Of a stretch of DNA of 64,000 bases, positions 28,218-36,753 are shown piece after piece. Source of the stretch: Pseudomonadota bacterium (lineage in GTDB: Bacteria > Pseudomonadota > Gammaproteobacteria > Xanthomonadales > Rhodanobacteraceae); contig JAKAWV010000010.1 of NCBI GenBank assembly GCA_021827205.1, positions 1 to 64,000 on the forward strand, given 5' to 3'. The first letter of the stretch is position 1. Each line of letters opens with the position of its first letter. A program made the position numbers and the translations under genes. The notes beneath the pieces are model-generated. The model was not told where the DNA came from and did not search any database. It saw only the letters and a program-made list of their open reading frames with translations.

Positions 28218-28323
28218 GCCCCACGCGCCGGATGCGCGCGCCGCGGCGCCGCGAAACTGCTGCGCTTGCCGCGCTGCGCCCATAGAATCGCGCCATCACC
28301 CTCGCCATGCGCTGCGGAACCTC

Positions 28324-29991
28324 ATGCTGACGACGCTGTACGTTCGCGACCTGGCCGTGGTCGCCGAGGCCGAAATCACGCTGGGCGCCGGATTGACCGT
28401 GGTCACCGGCGAGACCGGCGCCGGCAAGTCGCTGCTGGTCGACGCGCTGCTGCTGCTTGGCGGCGCGCGCGCCGACGCCACACTGGTGCGCAGCGGCGCG
28501 GAACGCGCCGAGGTCAGCGCCGAGTTCGACCTCGCCGCCAGCCCCGCCGCGCGCGCGTGGCTGCGCGAGGAGGCCCTCGACGATGGCGAGCACTGCAACC
28601 TGCGCCGCGTGCTGGCCGCCGAGGGCGGCTCGCGCGCGTGGATCAACGGCCGCCCGGTGGCGCTGACGCAACTGGGCGCGCTGGCCGCGCATCTGCTGGA
28701 GATCCATGGCCAGCACGAGCATCAGGCGCTGCTGCAGCGCGAGCAGCAACTGGCCCTGCTCGATGCCTACGGCGCTCACTCGGTGACGCTGATGCAGGTG
28801 CGCGAGCTGGCGCAGCGCCTGCGCGCGCTGGCGCGCGAAGCCGCGACGCTGGGCGACGGCAGCGAGCGCGATGCGCGCCTGGCTCTGCTCGCGCACCAGT
28901 GCACGGAGCTCGAGCGCTGGGCGCTGCCCGGCGAGCGCCTCGCCACGCTCGAAGCCGAGCAGCGTCGGCTGGGCCACGCCGAGCGCCTGCTCGCTGGCAG
29001 TGCCGCGCTGGTCGATCAGCTCGAGGGCGATGACGGCCTGCGCAATCGGCTGGCGCGCGCCGCTGCCGAACTGGCGCGACTGGCCGAGATCGATGCGGAC
29101 CTGGGCGCCAGCCGCGAGCTGCTGGATGCCGCGCTGATCCAGATCAGCGAGGCCGGCAGCGCCCTTGCCCATTACGCCGAGGCGCGCGATCTCGACCCTG
29201 ATCGCCTCGCCGAGGTCGATGCGCACTTGCAGCACCTGCACGACCTCGCGCGCAAGCATCACTGCGCGCCGGCCGAACTGCCCGCGGTTCTGGAGCAATT
29301 GCGCGACGAACACGGGCGCCTGCATGGCGCCGGCGCGCGGCTGGATGCGCTGGTGCGCGAGCGCGACGCGTTGACGCACGCGTACGACACAGCCGCGAGC
29401 GCTCTCAGCGCGGCGCGCCAACAGGCCGCGCAGCGCCTCGGCGCCGAGGTCAGCGCGCTGATGGGCACACTCGGCATGCCCGGCGGGCGATTGCAGGTGG
29501 CGCTGGCAGCGACCGCGCCAGGCGCAGCCGATGCGCAGGGCCGCGAGCGCTGCGAGTTCCTGATCAGCACCAATCCAGGGCAAGCGACGCGCCCGCTGCG
29601 GCGCGTCGCCTCGGGTGGTGAACTGGCGCGTATCAGCTTGGCGCTGGAAGTCAGCATGCTGGGTCTGGACGATGTCGGTTGCATGGTGTTCGACGAAGTC
29701 GACAGCGGTATCGGCGGCGCGGTCGCGGAGATCGTCGGACAAAAGCTGCGCGCACTCGGTCGCGTGCGTCAGGTGCTGTGCGTGACGCACCTGGCGCAGG
29801 TGGCGGCGCAGGGGCACGCGCACCTGCGCGTGAGCAAGCACAGCGACGGCGCGGCCACGCGCACGCAGATCGAGACGCTGGATGTCGGCGGTCGCCGCGA
29901 CGAACTGGCGCGCATGCTCGGCGGCGTGTCGATCACGCCGGAAACGCGGGCGCATGCGCGCGCCATGCTGGAGCAGGCGCAAGCGCGTTGA
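28324..29991 (+). CDS. recN: DNA repair protein RecN
   Basis: 555-residue SMC-like ATPase acting in recombinational repair of double-strand breaks. The Walker A motif VVTGETGAGKSLLVDALLLL is near residue 28, a long coiled-coil middle holds the hinge, and the C-terminal ABC half has the signature region RRVASGGELARISLALE and Walker B CMVFDEVDSGIGG, then LCVTHLAQVAAQGHAHL. The start at ATG 28324 gives MLTTLYVRDLAVV, the usual RecN N-terminus. It is divergent from hrcA across a 162-bp gap; no LexA box is recognisable there. Confidence 0.95.
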   Translation: MLTTLYVRDLAVVAEAEITLGAGLTVVTGETGAGKSLLVDALLLLGGARADATLVRSGAERAEVSAEFDLAASPAARAWLREEALDDGEHCNLRRVLAAEGGSRAWINGRPVALTQLGALAAHLLEIHGQHEHQALLQREQQLALLDAYGAHSVTLMQVRELAQRLRALAREAATLGDGSERDARLALLAHQCTELERWALPGERLATLEAEQRRLGHAERLLAGSAALVDQLEGDDGLRNRLARAAAELARLAEIDADLGASRELLDAALIQISEAGSALAHYAEARDLDPDRLAEVDAHLQHLHDLARKHHCAPAELPAVLEQLRDEHGRLHGAGARLDALVRERDALTHAYDTAASALSAARQQAAQRLGAEVSALMGTLGMPGGRLQVALAATAPGAADAQGRERCEFLISTNPGQATRPLRRVASGGELARISLALEVSMLGLDDVGCMVFDEVDSGIGGAVAEIVGQKLRALGRVRQVLCVTHLAQVAAQGHAHLRVSKHSDGAATRTQIETLDVGGRRDELARMLGGVSITPETRAHARAMLEQAQAR

Positions 29992-30003
29992 GCACCGAGG
30001 CTC

Positions 30004-30624
30004 TCAGGCCACCACCAGGCCACGCTCGCGCGCCAACCGGTACAAGTCCAGCTCGGAGCCCGCACCCAGCTTGCCCATGAGGCTGGCGCGGTGGATGTAC
30101 ACGGTCTTCTGGCCGATGCCCAGTTCGGCGGCGGCCTGCTTGGGCGTGAGCCCGCGCGCCAGCAGCAGGAACACCTCGTGCTCGCGCGCGGTCAGGCGCG
30201 CCAGGGCATCGCCGTCGCGCGTGCTCTGCCTGCGCGCGATATCGCTGCTGAGGTAGCGCTCGCCGGCCAGCACGGCACGCAGCGCGGCGATCAGTTCATC
30301 GGCGGCGGCACACTTGCTGACATAACCCCAGGCGCCGCGGCGCAGCGCCTCGGAAATATACGGCTCGGTGTCATGCATGCTCAGCACCACCACGCGCAGG
30401 CCGGGGCGCAGGCTGAGCAGGTGCTCGAGCAGCGGCAGGCCGCCGCCGTTGGGCAGCGAGAGATCGAGCACCACCAAGTCGGCCGCGTTGGCGAGGATGG
30501 TCTCCAGCGCTTCCTCGGCGTCGCCGCATTCGGCGATCACATCGAGTCCCGGCTCGGTCTCGATCAGGCGCTTGAAACCCTCGCGCACGATGGCGTGGTC
30601 ATCCACCAGCACGATGCGAGTCAT
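30004..30624 (-). CDS. NarL/UhpA-type response regulator
   Basis: 206-residue regulator. The receiver domain has acidic residues at VDDH (8-9), phosphoacceptor Asp54 (VVLDLSLPNGG) and the conserved Lys in YVSKCAAADE. The C-terminal LuxR-type helix-turn-helix (LTAREHEVFLLLARGLTPKQAAAELGIGQKTVYIHRASLM) binds DNA. It is divergent from a MASE1-like histidine kinase 100 bp away, which is very likely its partner. The start at ATG 30624 gives MTRIVLVDDH. Its regulon is unknown. Confidence 0.9.
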   Translation of the reverse strand: MTRIVLVDDHAIVREGFKRLIETEPGLDVIAECGDAEEALETILANAADLVVLDLSLPNGGGLPLLEHLLSLRPGLRVVVLSMHDTEPYISEALRRGAWGYVSKCAAADELIAALRAVLAGERYLSSDIARRQSTRDGDALARLTAREHEVFLLLARGLTPKQAAAELGIGQKTVYIHRASLMGKLGAGSELDLYRLARERGLVVA

Positions 30625-30724
30625 GGCGCCACGATAGCAGAGCCTTGCGCGGCGCAAGCGCGACATGCTTGGCGGCCATCGCACGGCGATCCGCGGCGCG
30701 CGGCGCGCCTTGTACCATGCCGCC

Positions 30725-32329
30725 ATGCTGCGTCTGTCCCCGCCCAAGATATCGCCGTGGCTGCAAGGCCCGGCCGCCGCGCTCGGTTACGCGCTGGCCT
30801 GGGCGGGGCTGTTCGAGATTTCGCAGTTGTACTGGTATCTCCCCGCCGGGCTGCGTTTTGGCGCGCTGCTGCTGGCGCCGCGGCGGCTGTGGCCGTGGCT
30901 GATCGGCGCGGAGTGGTGCGTCGGCCTGCTGCTGCGCCTGCATGGCGCGCATCCGGTGCACGATCCGTTGCTGCTGGCGTGGATGGTGTTGCCGCAACCG
31001 CTGGTGGTCGCCGCGATCATCGCGCTGATGCGGCGGCGCGGAATGCCGGTGCTGATCGAGCGGCCGGAACGCGCCGTGCGCCTGCTGGTCGGCGCCCTGC
31101 TCGCCGCGCTGGCCAGCACCGCGGTCAATGCCCCGATCCTGCAAACACTGGTTGGCCTGCCGCTGCTGCATGTCAGCAGCATGCTGGCCAACTTCGCCCT
31201 GGGCGATTACGTCGGCATCCTGCTGATCGCGCCGCTGCTGATCATGCTGCTGCGCGCGCCGTTCGATAACGCGCAGGCACGCGCGCTACTCACCGACATG
31301 CTGCTGATCCTGCTGCCGGCCATCATTGGTCTGCTGATGATGATGGGCGAAAACGCCCAGTTGGCGCGTTACGCGCGCGTGCTGACCCTGGTGCCGGTGT
31401 TGTATTTCGCTTTCCGCCATGGCTGGCGCGGCGCCAGCCTGGCGATGCTGGCCAGCAGCGCGGCGGTGACCGCGCACGCGGGCCTGCAACTGCGCCCCGA
31501 GGCTCCGGCCGAGGCGCAGTTGTTCCTTGCCGTGGCCGGCACCGGTGCGCTGCTGCTGGGCGCTGCCACCGATGCCCTGCGCCAGAGCGGCCTGCGTCTG
31601 GCGCTGCAAAACGCGCGTCTGGCCAACGCCAACCAGCGTCTCGATCAACTCGCCCAGCAGTTGGCCACCGCCGCGCGCCGCAACCTGCGCGAGGAAGAAG
31701 GCGAGCGCAAGCGCCTCGCCGCCGAGTTGCACGATGAGCTGGGACAGAACCTCACCGCCATCCAGATCCGCGTGAAGATCGCGCAAAACCGCCTCGAAAC
31801 AGCCGGTCTCGGTGACGTATCAGCTTCGATCAACGACATCGTGGCCACCATGCGGCGCAGCGTGCGCGGGCTGCTGGAATCGCTGCGGCCGGCGGCACTG
31901 AACGAATTCGGCCTGGCGCGCGCCCTCGATGAGGGCCCGCTGCGCGATCTGATCCAGAGCGCGAACATGAATTACAGCGTCGAGTTGCGCGGCGACCTGC
32001 GCCTGCTCGATGAGGACATACGCAATACGCTGTATCGCATCGTGCAGGAAGCCGCGACGAACTGCGTGCGCCATGCGCGCGCGCACTCCTTCAGCCTGCG
32101 CTTGCGCGTGGGCCGGCGCGGCGATCAATTGCTGGCCTTGCTCGCTATCCGCGATGACGGCGTAGGCCTGGGCAACGCCCACGGCGTGCCGTCCACACAT
32201 GGCCTGGGCCGCGGCCTGCACGGCATGCGCGATCGTGTGCTGGCGCTGGGCGGCACATTCCGCGTCCTCGAGAGCACGCACGGACTGCGCCTGCGCATCC
32301 TGCTGCGCCAACCGCATCGCATGCACTGA
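30725..32329 (+). CDS. MASE1-like sensor histidine kinase (UhpB-type)
   Basis: 534-residue kinase with about eight N-terminal membrane helices resembling a MASE1 sensory domain (WYLPAGLRFGALLLAPRR, GDYVGILLIAPLLIMLLR). A coiled linker leads to a HisKA_3 dimerisation domain with the phosphoacceptor in RKRLAAELHDELGQNLTAIQ (His336) and an HATPase_c domain (IVQEAATNCVRHA, IRDDGVGLGNA). This is the NarX/UhpB class that partners NarL-type regulators, in line with the divergent regulator gene. The start at ATG 30725 is preferred over an upstream TTG. The ligand is unknown. Confidence 0.87.
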   Translation: MLRLSPPKISPWLQGPAAALGYALAWAGLFEISQLYWYLPAGLRFGALLLAPRRLWPWLIGAEWCVGLLLRLHGAHPVHDPLLLAWMVLPQPLVVAAIIALMRRRGMPVLIERPERAVRLLVGALLAALASTAVNAPILQTLVGLPLLHVSSMLANFALGDYVGILLIAPLLIMLLRAPFDNAQARALLTDMLLILLPAIIGLLMMMGENAQLARYARVLTLVPVLYFAFRHGWRGASLAMLASSAAVTAHAGLQLRPEAPAEAQLFLAVAGTGALLLGAATDALRQSGLRLALQNARLANANQRLDQLAQQLATAARRNLREEEGERKRLAAELHDELGQNLTAIQIRVKIAQNRLETAGLGDVSASINDIVATMRRSVRGLLESLRPAALNEFGLARALDEGPLRDLIQSANMNYSVELRGDLRLLDEDIRNTLYRIVQEAATNCVRHARAHSFSLRLRVGRRGDQLLALLAIRDDGVGLGNAHGVPSTHGLGRGLHGMRDRVLALGGTFRVLESTHGLRLRILLRQPHRMH

Positions 32330-32452
32330 TCCGAGGCTCTTTCTGGGCGGGTTCGCTGCGATCGTGGCCGGTGTCGCGCTCCGGGGAGTCGGCAAGGGAA
32401 TCCGGGATTCCATCCTGAAAGCGGACGAGTGGACACTTGGCGCGATCATGCC

Positions 32453-32471
32453 GACGCGGCTCGGCCGCGTC
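32453..32471. other. Perfect GC hairpin between convergent genes
   Basis: 8-bp arms GACGCGGC and GCCGCGTC around TCG, between the kinase stop (32329) and the end of the leftward Ehr-like operon (32489). On the plus strand a short GTTT follows. It could be a weak bidirectional terminator, but the U-run is poor. Confidence 0.35.
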
Positions 32472-32488
32472 CGTTTACCAAGGCGCAA

Positions 32489-34444
32489 TCAAAGCACGCC
32501 CACCCCCAGCACGATCACCAGCAGCAAGCCGATCAGCGCCAGATAAAGATTCATATCGCCCGACTGCAAGCCGACGATGCGATCGGACAGCCACCACACC
32601 GCGCGCGTCAGCGGCCGGAACAGACGCGACTCGAACAACGGCGCGATGCGCTGCTCGAAGCTCAGTCGGCGCACGAAGTATTCACGCTCGACGTGCTCGT
32701 GTTCCATGTCCAGACGCGGCCGATAAATGAAGCTGTAGAACACCTGCACCGCATGCGAGAAGGTCAGTGCCGTGGTCGCCGCGCGCGGCGCGGGGGGATT
32801 GCCGCCAAACCACACCGGCGCGCGGCGCACGCCATGGTGCCGCCGCGACCACAGCGCCAGCGTGATCGGCAGCAGCGCCAGCAGCGGCATGACGATGATC
32901 AACAGCGTCGGCGAAATGAAGGCGAAGTGCGCAGTCAGCGGCACCAGCAGCAAGCCGCTGCGCAACTGCATCGCGGACTGCGCGAACCAGTGCTGCGCCA
33001 CCGGATCGAGCGCGTACAGCCACCACGGCATGCCCACCGCCAGTACCAGCACCAGCACACCGAGCAATCCCACGGCGAGCGCATTGCCGCGCGGCACCGA
33101 CGCGGTATTCGCGGTGGGCTCGCCCTGCATGCCCAGGCCAATGACCTTGATGAAGGTCGCGTAGGCCAGCGCCACGGTCAGCGCCAGTCCGACGCCGCCC
33201 AGCGACAAGGCCAGACGCCCAGCCAGATCCGGCACCTGAAAGTTCTGGAACAAGGTCTGGAAGGCAAACCATTCGCTGACGAAACCCGCCTGCGGCGGCA
33301 TGCCGGCCAGACTCATGCCGGCGAACACCACGCCGACGCCATACGTCCACAGGCTCGCGCGCAGCAGGCCCGACTGTTGCAGGCGATAACTGCCGCGCGC
33401 CCTGTAGGCGCCGTCGGCGCCCAGTAGCATCGCGCCCTTAGACAGGCTGTGTCCGGCCAGATGCAGCAGCCCGACCAGCCACGCCAGCATGCTCAGATCG
33501 GCCAGACCGGCGCTGCGGAAAATCAGCGCCGCGCCCAGCAGCAAGGTGGCGATGGCGGCGTTTTCGGCCGAGGACAAGCCCAGCAACTGGCGCCAGTCAT
33601 CGGCCTGCAGCGCGTACAGCACCGCCAGAATCGCGCTGAACGCGGCGACCGCCAAGGTGATGATGCCCAGCAGTTCATCGGGCGGCAGCCAGATCAGCAG
33701 TGCGCGCGCCAACGCAAACCACGCGGCGTTGAGCACGATGCCCGACATCAGGCTGGCGCTGGCGCCGCTGCCACTGGCGTAGGCACCGGCAAACCATTCA
33801 TAGAACGGCAGCAAGCCCAGCTTGGCGCCGAAACCGATCAGCATGAGGATGCCCAGGCCGACCACGGCCGCGCCGGGCAGGCCGATGAGCCCTGCGGCGA
33901 ACCCGTCCATGGCCATGCCGCCGCCGAGCAGCGCGAAAGTCAGCCAGCCGGCCAGCAGCGCCACCGCGCCCACCTCCAGCAAGGCCAGCATCAGCAACGT
34001 GGCGTGACCGGAATCCTCGCGCACGCCGAGGCGCTCGGACAGCAGCATCAGCGCGCCGCCCAGGCTCATCAGTTCCCACGCGATCAGAAACACCACGCCA
34101 CCCTGCACGCCCATCACGCCCAGCGCGCCGAGGATGGCCGCGATCGCGCCCACGTACCAAACACGCAAACGCGCCGCCGGACTGCCCAACGCCAGCGCCA
34201 GCGTCGCCGGAATCGCGCCAAACAACGTCAGCCACAGCCCCGCGCCATCCAGCGAAAAATGGGCCGCTGGCACGCCGGCGAGGCGCAAGGCTTCCGCGCC
34301 GACCAAGGCGCCGGCACAAGCGATGACCACACCGATGCCGCCCAGCACCGCCAGCGCGCGCGTCAATCCCGGAACAGGCAACACGACGGCCAATGCCGCG
34401 GCCAGCAGCAGCGCCAGCACGGCGACCGTGAACAGCTCAGCCAT
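32489..34444 (-). CDS. Antiporter-like membrane subunit (HyfB/NuoL family), last gene of Ehr-like operon
   Basis: 651-residue, about 16-helix proton-conducting subunit homologous to hydrogenase-4 HyfB and complex I NuoL/M. The conserved Glu of the proton channel is in FLIAWELMSLGGAL and the conserved Lys in GFGAKLGLLPFYEWF; HLAGHSLSKGAMLLGADGAY and MPPQAGFVSEW are also family signatures. It ends with a longer C-terminal region (RRHHGVRRAPVWFGGNPP). The start at ATG 34444 overlaps the preceding gene by 8 bp. In E. coli hyfB is near the start of the operon, while here it is last. Confidence 0.85.
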   Translation of the reverse strand: MAELFTVAVLALLLAAALAVVLPVPGLTRALAVLGGIGVVIACAGALVGAEALRLAGVPAAHFSLDGAGLWLTLFGAIPATLALALGSPAARLRVWYVGAIAAILGALGVMGVQGGVVFLIAWELMSLGGALMLLSERLGVREDSGHATLLMLALLEVGAVALLAGWLTFALLGGGMAMDGFAAGLIGLPGAAVVGLGILMLIGFGAKLGLLPFYEWFAGAYASGSGASASLMSGIVLNAAWFALARALLIWLPPDELLGIITLAVAAFSAILAVLYALQADDWRQLLGLSSAENAAIATLLLGAALIFRSAGLADLSMLAWLVGLLHLAGHSLSKGAMLLGADGAYRARGSYRLQQSGLLRASLWTYGVGVVFAGMSLAGMPPQAGFVSEWFAFQTLFQNFQVPDLAGRLALSLGGVGLALTVALAYATFIKVIGLGMQGEPTANTASVPRGNALAVGLLGVLVLVLAVGMPWWLYALDPVAQHWFAQSAMQLRSGLLLVPLTAHFAFISPTLLIIVMPLLALLPITLALWSRRHHGVRRAPVWFGGNPPAPRAATTALTFSHAVQVFYSFIYRPRLDMEHEHVEREYFVRRLSFEQRIAPLFESRLFRPLTRAVWWLSDRIVGLQSGDMNLYLALIGLLLVIVLGVGVL

Positions 34445-35276
34445 CGCTGCGGCCTCCGTGCAGGTGTTGCTCGCTGCGCCCCAGCAACAGCAGCAGCGCA
34501 TGCATGATCGCCGCCGGGTTGGGCGCGCAGCCGGGCAGATACACGTCCACCGGTATCAGCTCCTGCAGGCCGCTGCCCCCAGCGTAACCCTCGCGCGCCA
34601 TGCCGCCGCTGATCGCGCAGGCACCCATGGCCATCACCCACTTCGGCTCGGGCATGGCCTCCCACGCGGCACGCAGCGGCGCGCGCATCGGCTCGGTGAC
34701 GGTGCCGGTGACCAGCAGCAAATCGGCCGCGCGTGGTGAGGCGGTGAAAAAAATTCCCAGGCGGTGCAGGTTGTAGAACGGATTCATCAGCGCTTGCAAT
34801 TCCGACTCGCAGCCGTTGCAGGAACCGGCATCGACATGGCGGATGTGCAGGCTGTGCCTGAAGCGTCGCGCGATCGCGTTTTGCAGCGCCAGCGCGGTGC
34901 CGTCCAGCGGCGCCGGCGCGGCTTGCGGATCGAATTGCAGATCCGCGCGCGTGCGCGTGCCCAGCGCCCAGTCTTCGCTGGCCTGCAGGGTGCCACCGGG
35001 ACACACCTCGACGCAGCGCTGGCAGGCGATGCAGCGCCCGTAATCCAGCGCGATACCGTGGCGCGGAACGGCATCCGCGGCGGCGGGCAGCTCGACCCGA
35101 CGCAACGCGTCGGTGGGGCACGCCGCGACACAGGCCGCGCAGGACTCGGCGCACGTCTGCGCGGTGACGAGTGGCATGCCCTGCACGCCGTGCTGGCCGG
35201 CGGCCTGCGCATCGCCCTCGGGCCATGCGCTGCTGGCGCGGCCGCGGGCGAGTCCGAACAGGGTCCATAGCGCCAT
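34437..35276 (-). CDS. Fused 2[4Fe-4S] ferredoxin and NuoB/HyfI-like subunit
   Basis: 279-residue fusion. Residues 42-92 form a bacterial ferredoxin-type domain with eight Cys (42, 46, 49, 53 and 82, 85, 88, 92; each group ends CP), like HyfH/NuoI. Residues about 140-265 match the NuoB/HyfI small subunit, with the N2-type cluster ligands Cys153, Cys156, Cys220 and Cys250 (GSCNGCESE, GACAISGG, YLPGCAPNP). In E. coli hydrogenase-4 these are two separate proteins. All cluster ligands are present, so the electron wire looks intact. The start at ATG 35276 has GAGGATTGAG just upstream. Confidence 0.85.
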   Translation of the reverse strand: MALWTLFGLARGRASSAWPEGDAQAAGQHGVQGMPLVTAQTCAESCAACVAACPTDALRRVELPAAADAVPRHGIALDYGRCIACQRCVEVCPGGTLQASEDWALGTRTRADLQFDPQAAPAPLDGTALALQNAIARRFRHSLHIRHVDAGSCNGCESELQALMNPFYNLHRLGIFFTASPRAADLLLVTGTVTEPMRAPLRAAWEAMPEPKWVMAMGACAISGGMAREGYAGGSGLQELIPVDVYLPGCAPNPAAIMHALLLLLGRSEQHLHGGRSDG

Positions 35277-35286
35277 GGCTCAATCC

Positions 35287-36753
35287 TCAGCGATCACAGC
35301 CGGCGATGGTGCTGCCGAAGCTGGCTTCATTGATGGCGTAATCCATCATGTTGGTGCCATGCACGGTGTACGGAAACACGCGCCAGTTGGAGTACGAGGG
35401 CGATTTGATCTTGACCCGCGCCAGGCGCCCGCTTGCATCCGTGTGCACCACGTAATACACCGAACCGCGCGGCGATTCGGCCCAACCCAGTCCGATGCTG
35501 TCGGCGGGCACCGCGCAAGGCGCCAGCACCGGCCCCGGCGCCAGATGCGCCAGTAGATGGCGCAACAAGACGAAACTGGCGCGCAGCTCCGCGCCGCGCA
35601 CGCGGTAGCGCGCATAGGCATCGCCATCCTTGTGCAACGCGACGTCCGGCGCGTGCTCGGCATACGCCGCATACGGATGATCGCGGCGCAAATCGCGATC
35701 CAGATCCGAGGCGCGCTCGACCGGCCCGGTGGCACCCTGATCGAATGCCACCTGGCGCGGCAAGGAACCGGTGGTATGCAGGCGATCGAGAAAACTCGAG
35801 GTCACCTCGAGCTGATCGAGATAGCGCAGGCTGGCGCTTTCCAGCTTGCCCAGGTGCGCCACGAAATCCGATGGCAACGCCAGATCGCGACGCAGGCCCC
35901 CGGGGCGCAGCACGTTCATCGGCAGACGATGCCCGCACACGCGCGCGGTCAGTTGCTTGGCTTGTTCTTCCAGCAAACGCCCCTCGGCCTGACCGACTTT
36001 GAGCGTGGTCGCATCGGCCAGCACGCCGAGGTAATGCAGATGGTTGTAGAGGCGCTCCATCTCGGCCAGCACGCTGCGCCAGACGCGCGCGCGCGGCGGC
36101 GCCTCGATGCCGGCGGCGTCCTCGATGGCCTGGCAAAAAGCCAACGCATGCGCCAGCGCGCCCACGCCGGAAACGCGCTCGGCCAGCACCACGGCCGCAT
36201 CCGGTACCAAGCCCTGAAAGCGCTTTTCCATGCCGCGATGCTTGAGGAACAAGCGTGGGTGGTAGCGCAGGATGCGTTCGCCAATGTAGAAAAAACGGAA
36301 CTGGCCCGACTCGAACACATCGGCGCGAATCGGTCCGAAGTCCAGCTCCTGCACGTCGTCGCCTTCGACCTCGGGCAGCACATGCGGCGCCGGATAGTGG
36401 CCATCGTCCATGGCCGCAAAAAATGGCGCGGGATCCGTGCCGCGCTCGATCACCAGCGCATACGGCTCGGGGTGATCGAGCACGCCGACACCGGAAAGAT
36501 CCTGCATCTCGCGCTCATACCAGCCCAGCAGCGGCACATGCGCCGCCATGCTGGGCAGGCCACCCGGTGGCACCGCCACGCGCCACAACTCGAACGGTTT
36601 GCCGGCCCCGGGCGCGGCCAGATAACACGCCTCGATGCGCCCATCGACGCTGCTCGCGTACACCATCTGCATGCGCCCACCCTGCACCAGCAGATTCTCG
36701 ATGTTGCCGGGGACGTCCGTGGCACGCAGATGCAGCACCAGCATGTTGCTCAT
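35287..36753 (-). CDS. Large subunit, NuoCD/HyfG-like, lacking NiFe cysteine motifs (Ehr-like)
   Basis: 488-residue fusion of a NuoC-like N-terminal domain (about 1-165) and a NuoD/hydrogenase large-subunit-like domain (HRGMEKRFQGLVPD, then AEMERLYNHLHYLGVLAD). In [NiFe] hydrogenases the metal is held by RxCGxC and a C-terminal CxxC. Here the first site reads RVSGVG (193-198), with both Cys replaced, and the C-terminus is FGSTIAGCDR with a single Cys. No NiFe centre can be built, so this is not a working hydrogenase subunit; it fits the energy-converting-hydrogenase-related (Ehr) group. The start overlaps the upstream gene by 4 bp (ATGA). Confidence 0.85.
   Translation of the reverse strand: MSNMLVLHLRATDVPGNIENLLVQGGRMQMVYASSVDGRIEACYLAAPGAGKPFELWRVAVPPGGLPSMAAHVPLLGWYEREMQDLSGVGVLDHPEPYALVIERGTDPAPFFAAMDDGHYPAPHVLPEVEGDDVQELDFGPIRADVFESGQFRFFYIGERILRYHPRLFLKHRGMEKRFQGLVPDAAVVLAERVSGVGALAHALAFCQAIEDAAGIEAPPRARVWRSVLAEMERLYNHLHYLGVLADATTLKVGQAEGRLLEEQAKQLTARVCGHRLPMNVLRPGGLRRDLALPSDFVAHLGKLESASLRYLDQLEVTSSFLDRLHTTGSLPRQVAFDQGATGPVERASDLDRDLRRDHPYAAYAEHAPDVALHKDGDAYARYRVRGAELRASFVLLRHLLAHLAPGPVLAPCAVPADSIGLGWAESPRGSVYYVVHTDASGRLARVKIKSPSYSNWRVFPYTVHGTNMMDYAINEASFGSTIAGCDR

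Noticed and set aside
27007-28323. CIRCE (HrcA operator) near hrcA, grpE or dnaK
   Set aside because: No TTAGCACTC-N9-GAGTGCTAA or close variant was visible in the intergenic regions.
28162-28323. LexA box upstream of recN
   Set aside because: No palindrome resembling known LexA sites was found; RecN SOS control cannot be claimed from this sequence.
28162-29982. Very long upstream extension of hrcA antisense to recN
   Set aside because: recN is unmistakable on the plus strand, and HrcA starts normally at 28161. The extension is low-complexity Gln/Arg-rich, a base-composition effect.
35287-36753. Calling the large subunit a formate hydrogenlyase or hydrogenase-4 subunit
   Set aside because: The metal-binding motif is RVSGVG, and the C-terminal CxxC is missing, so hydrogenase activity is not supported.
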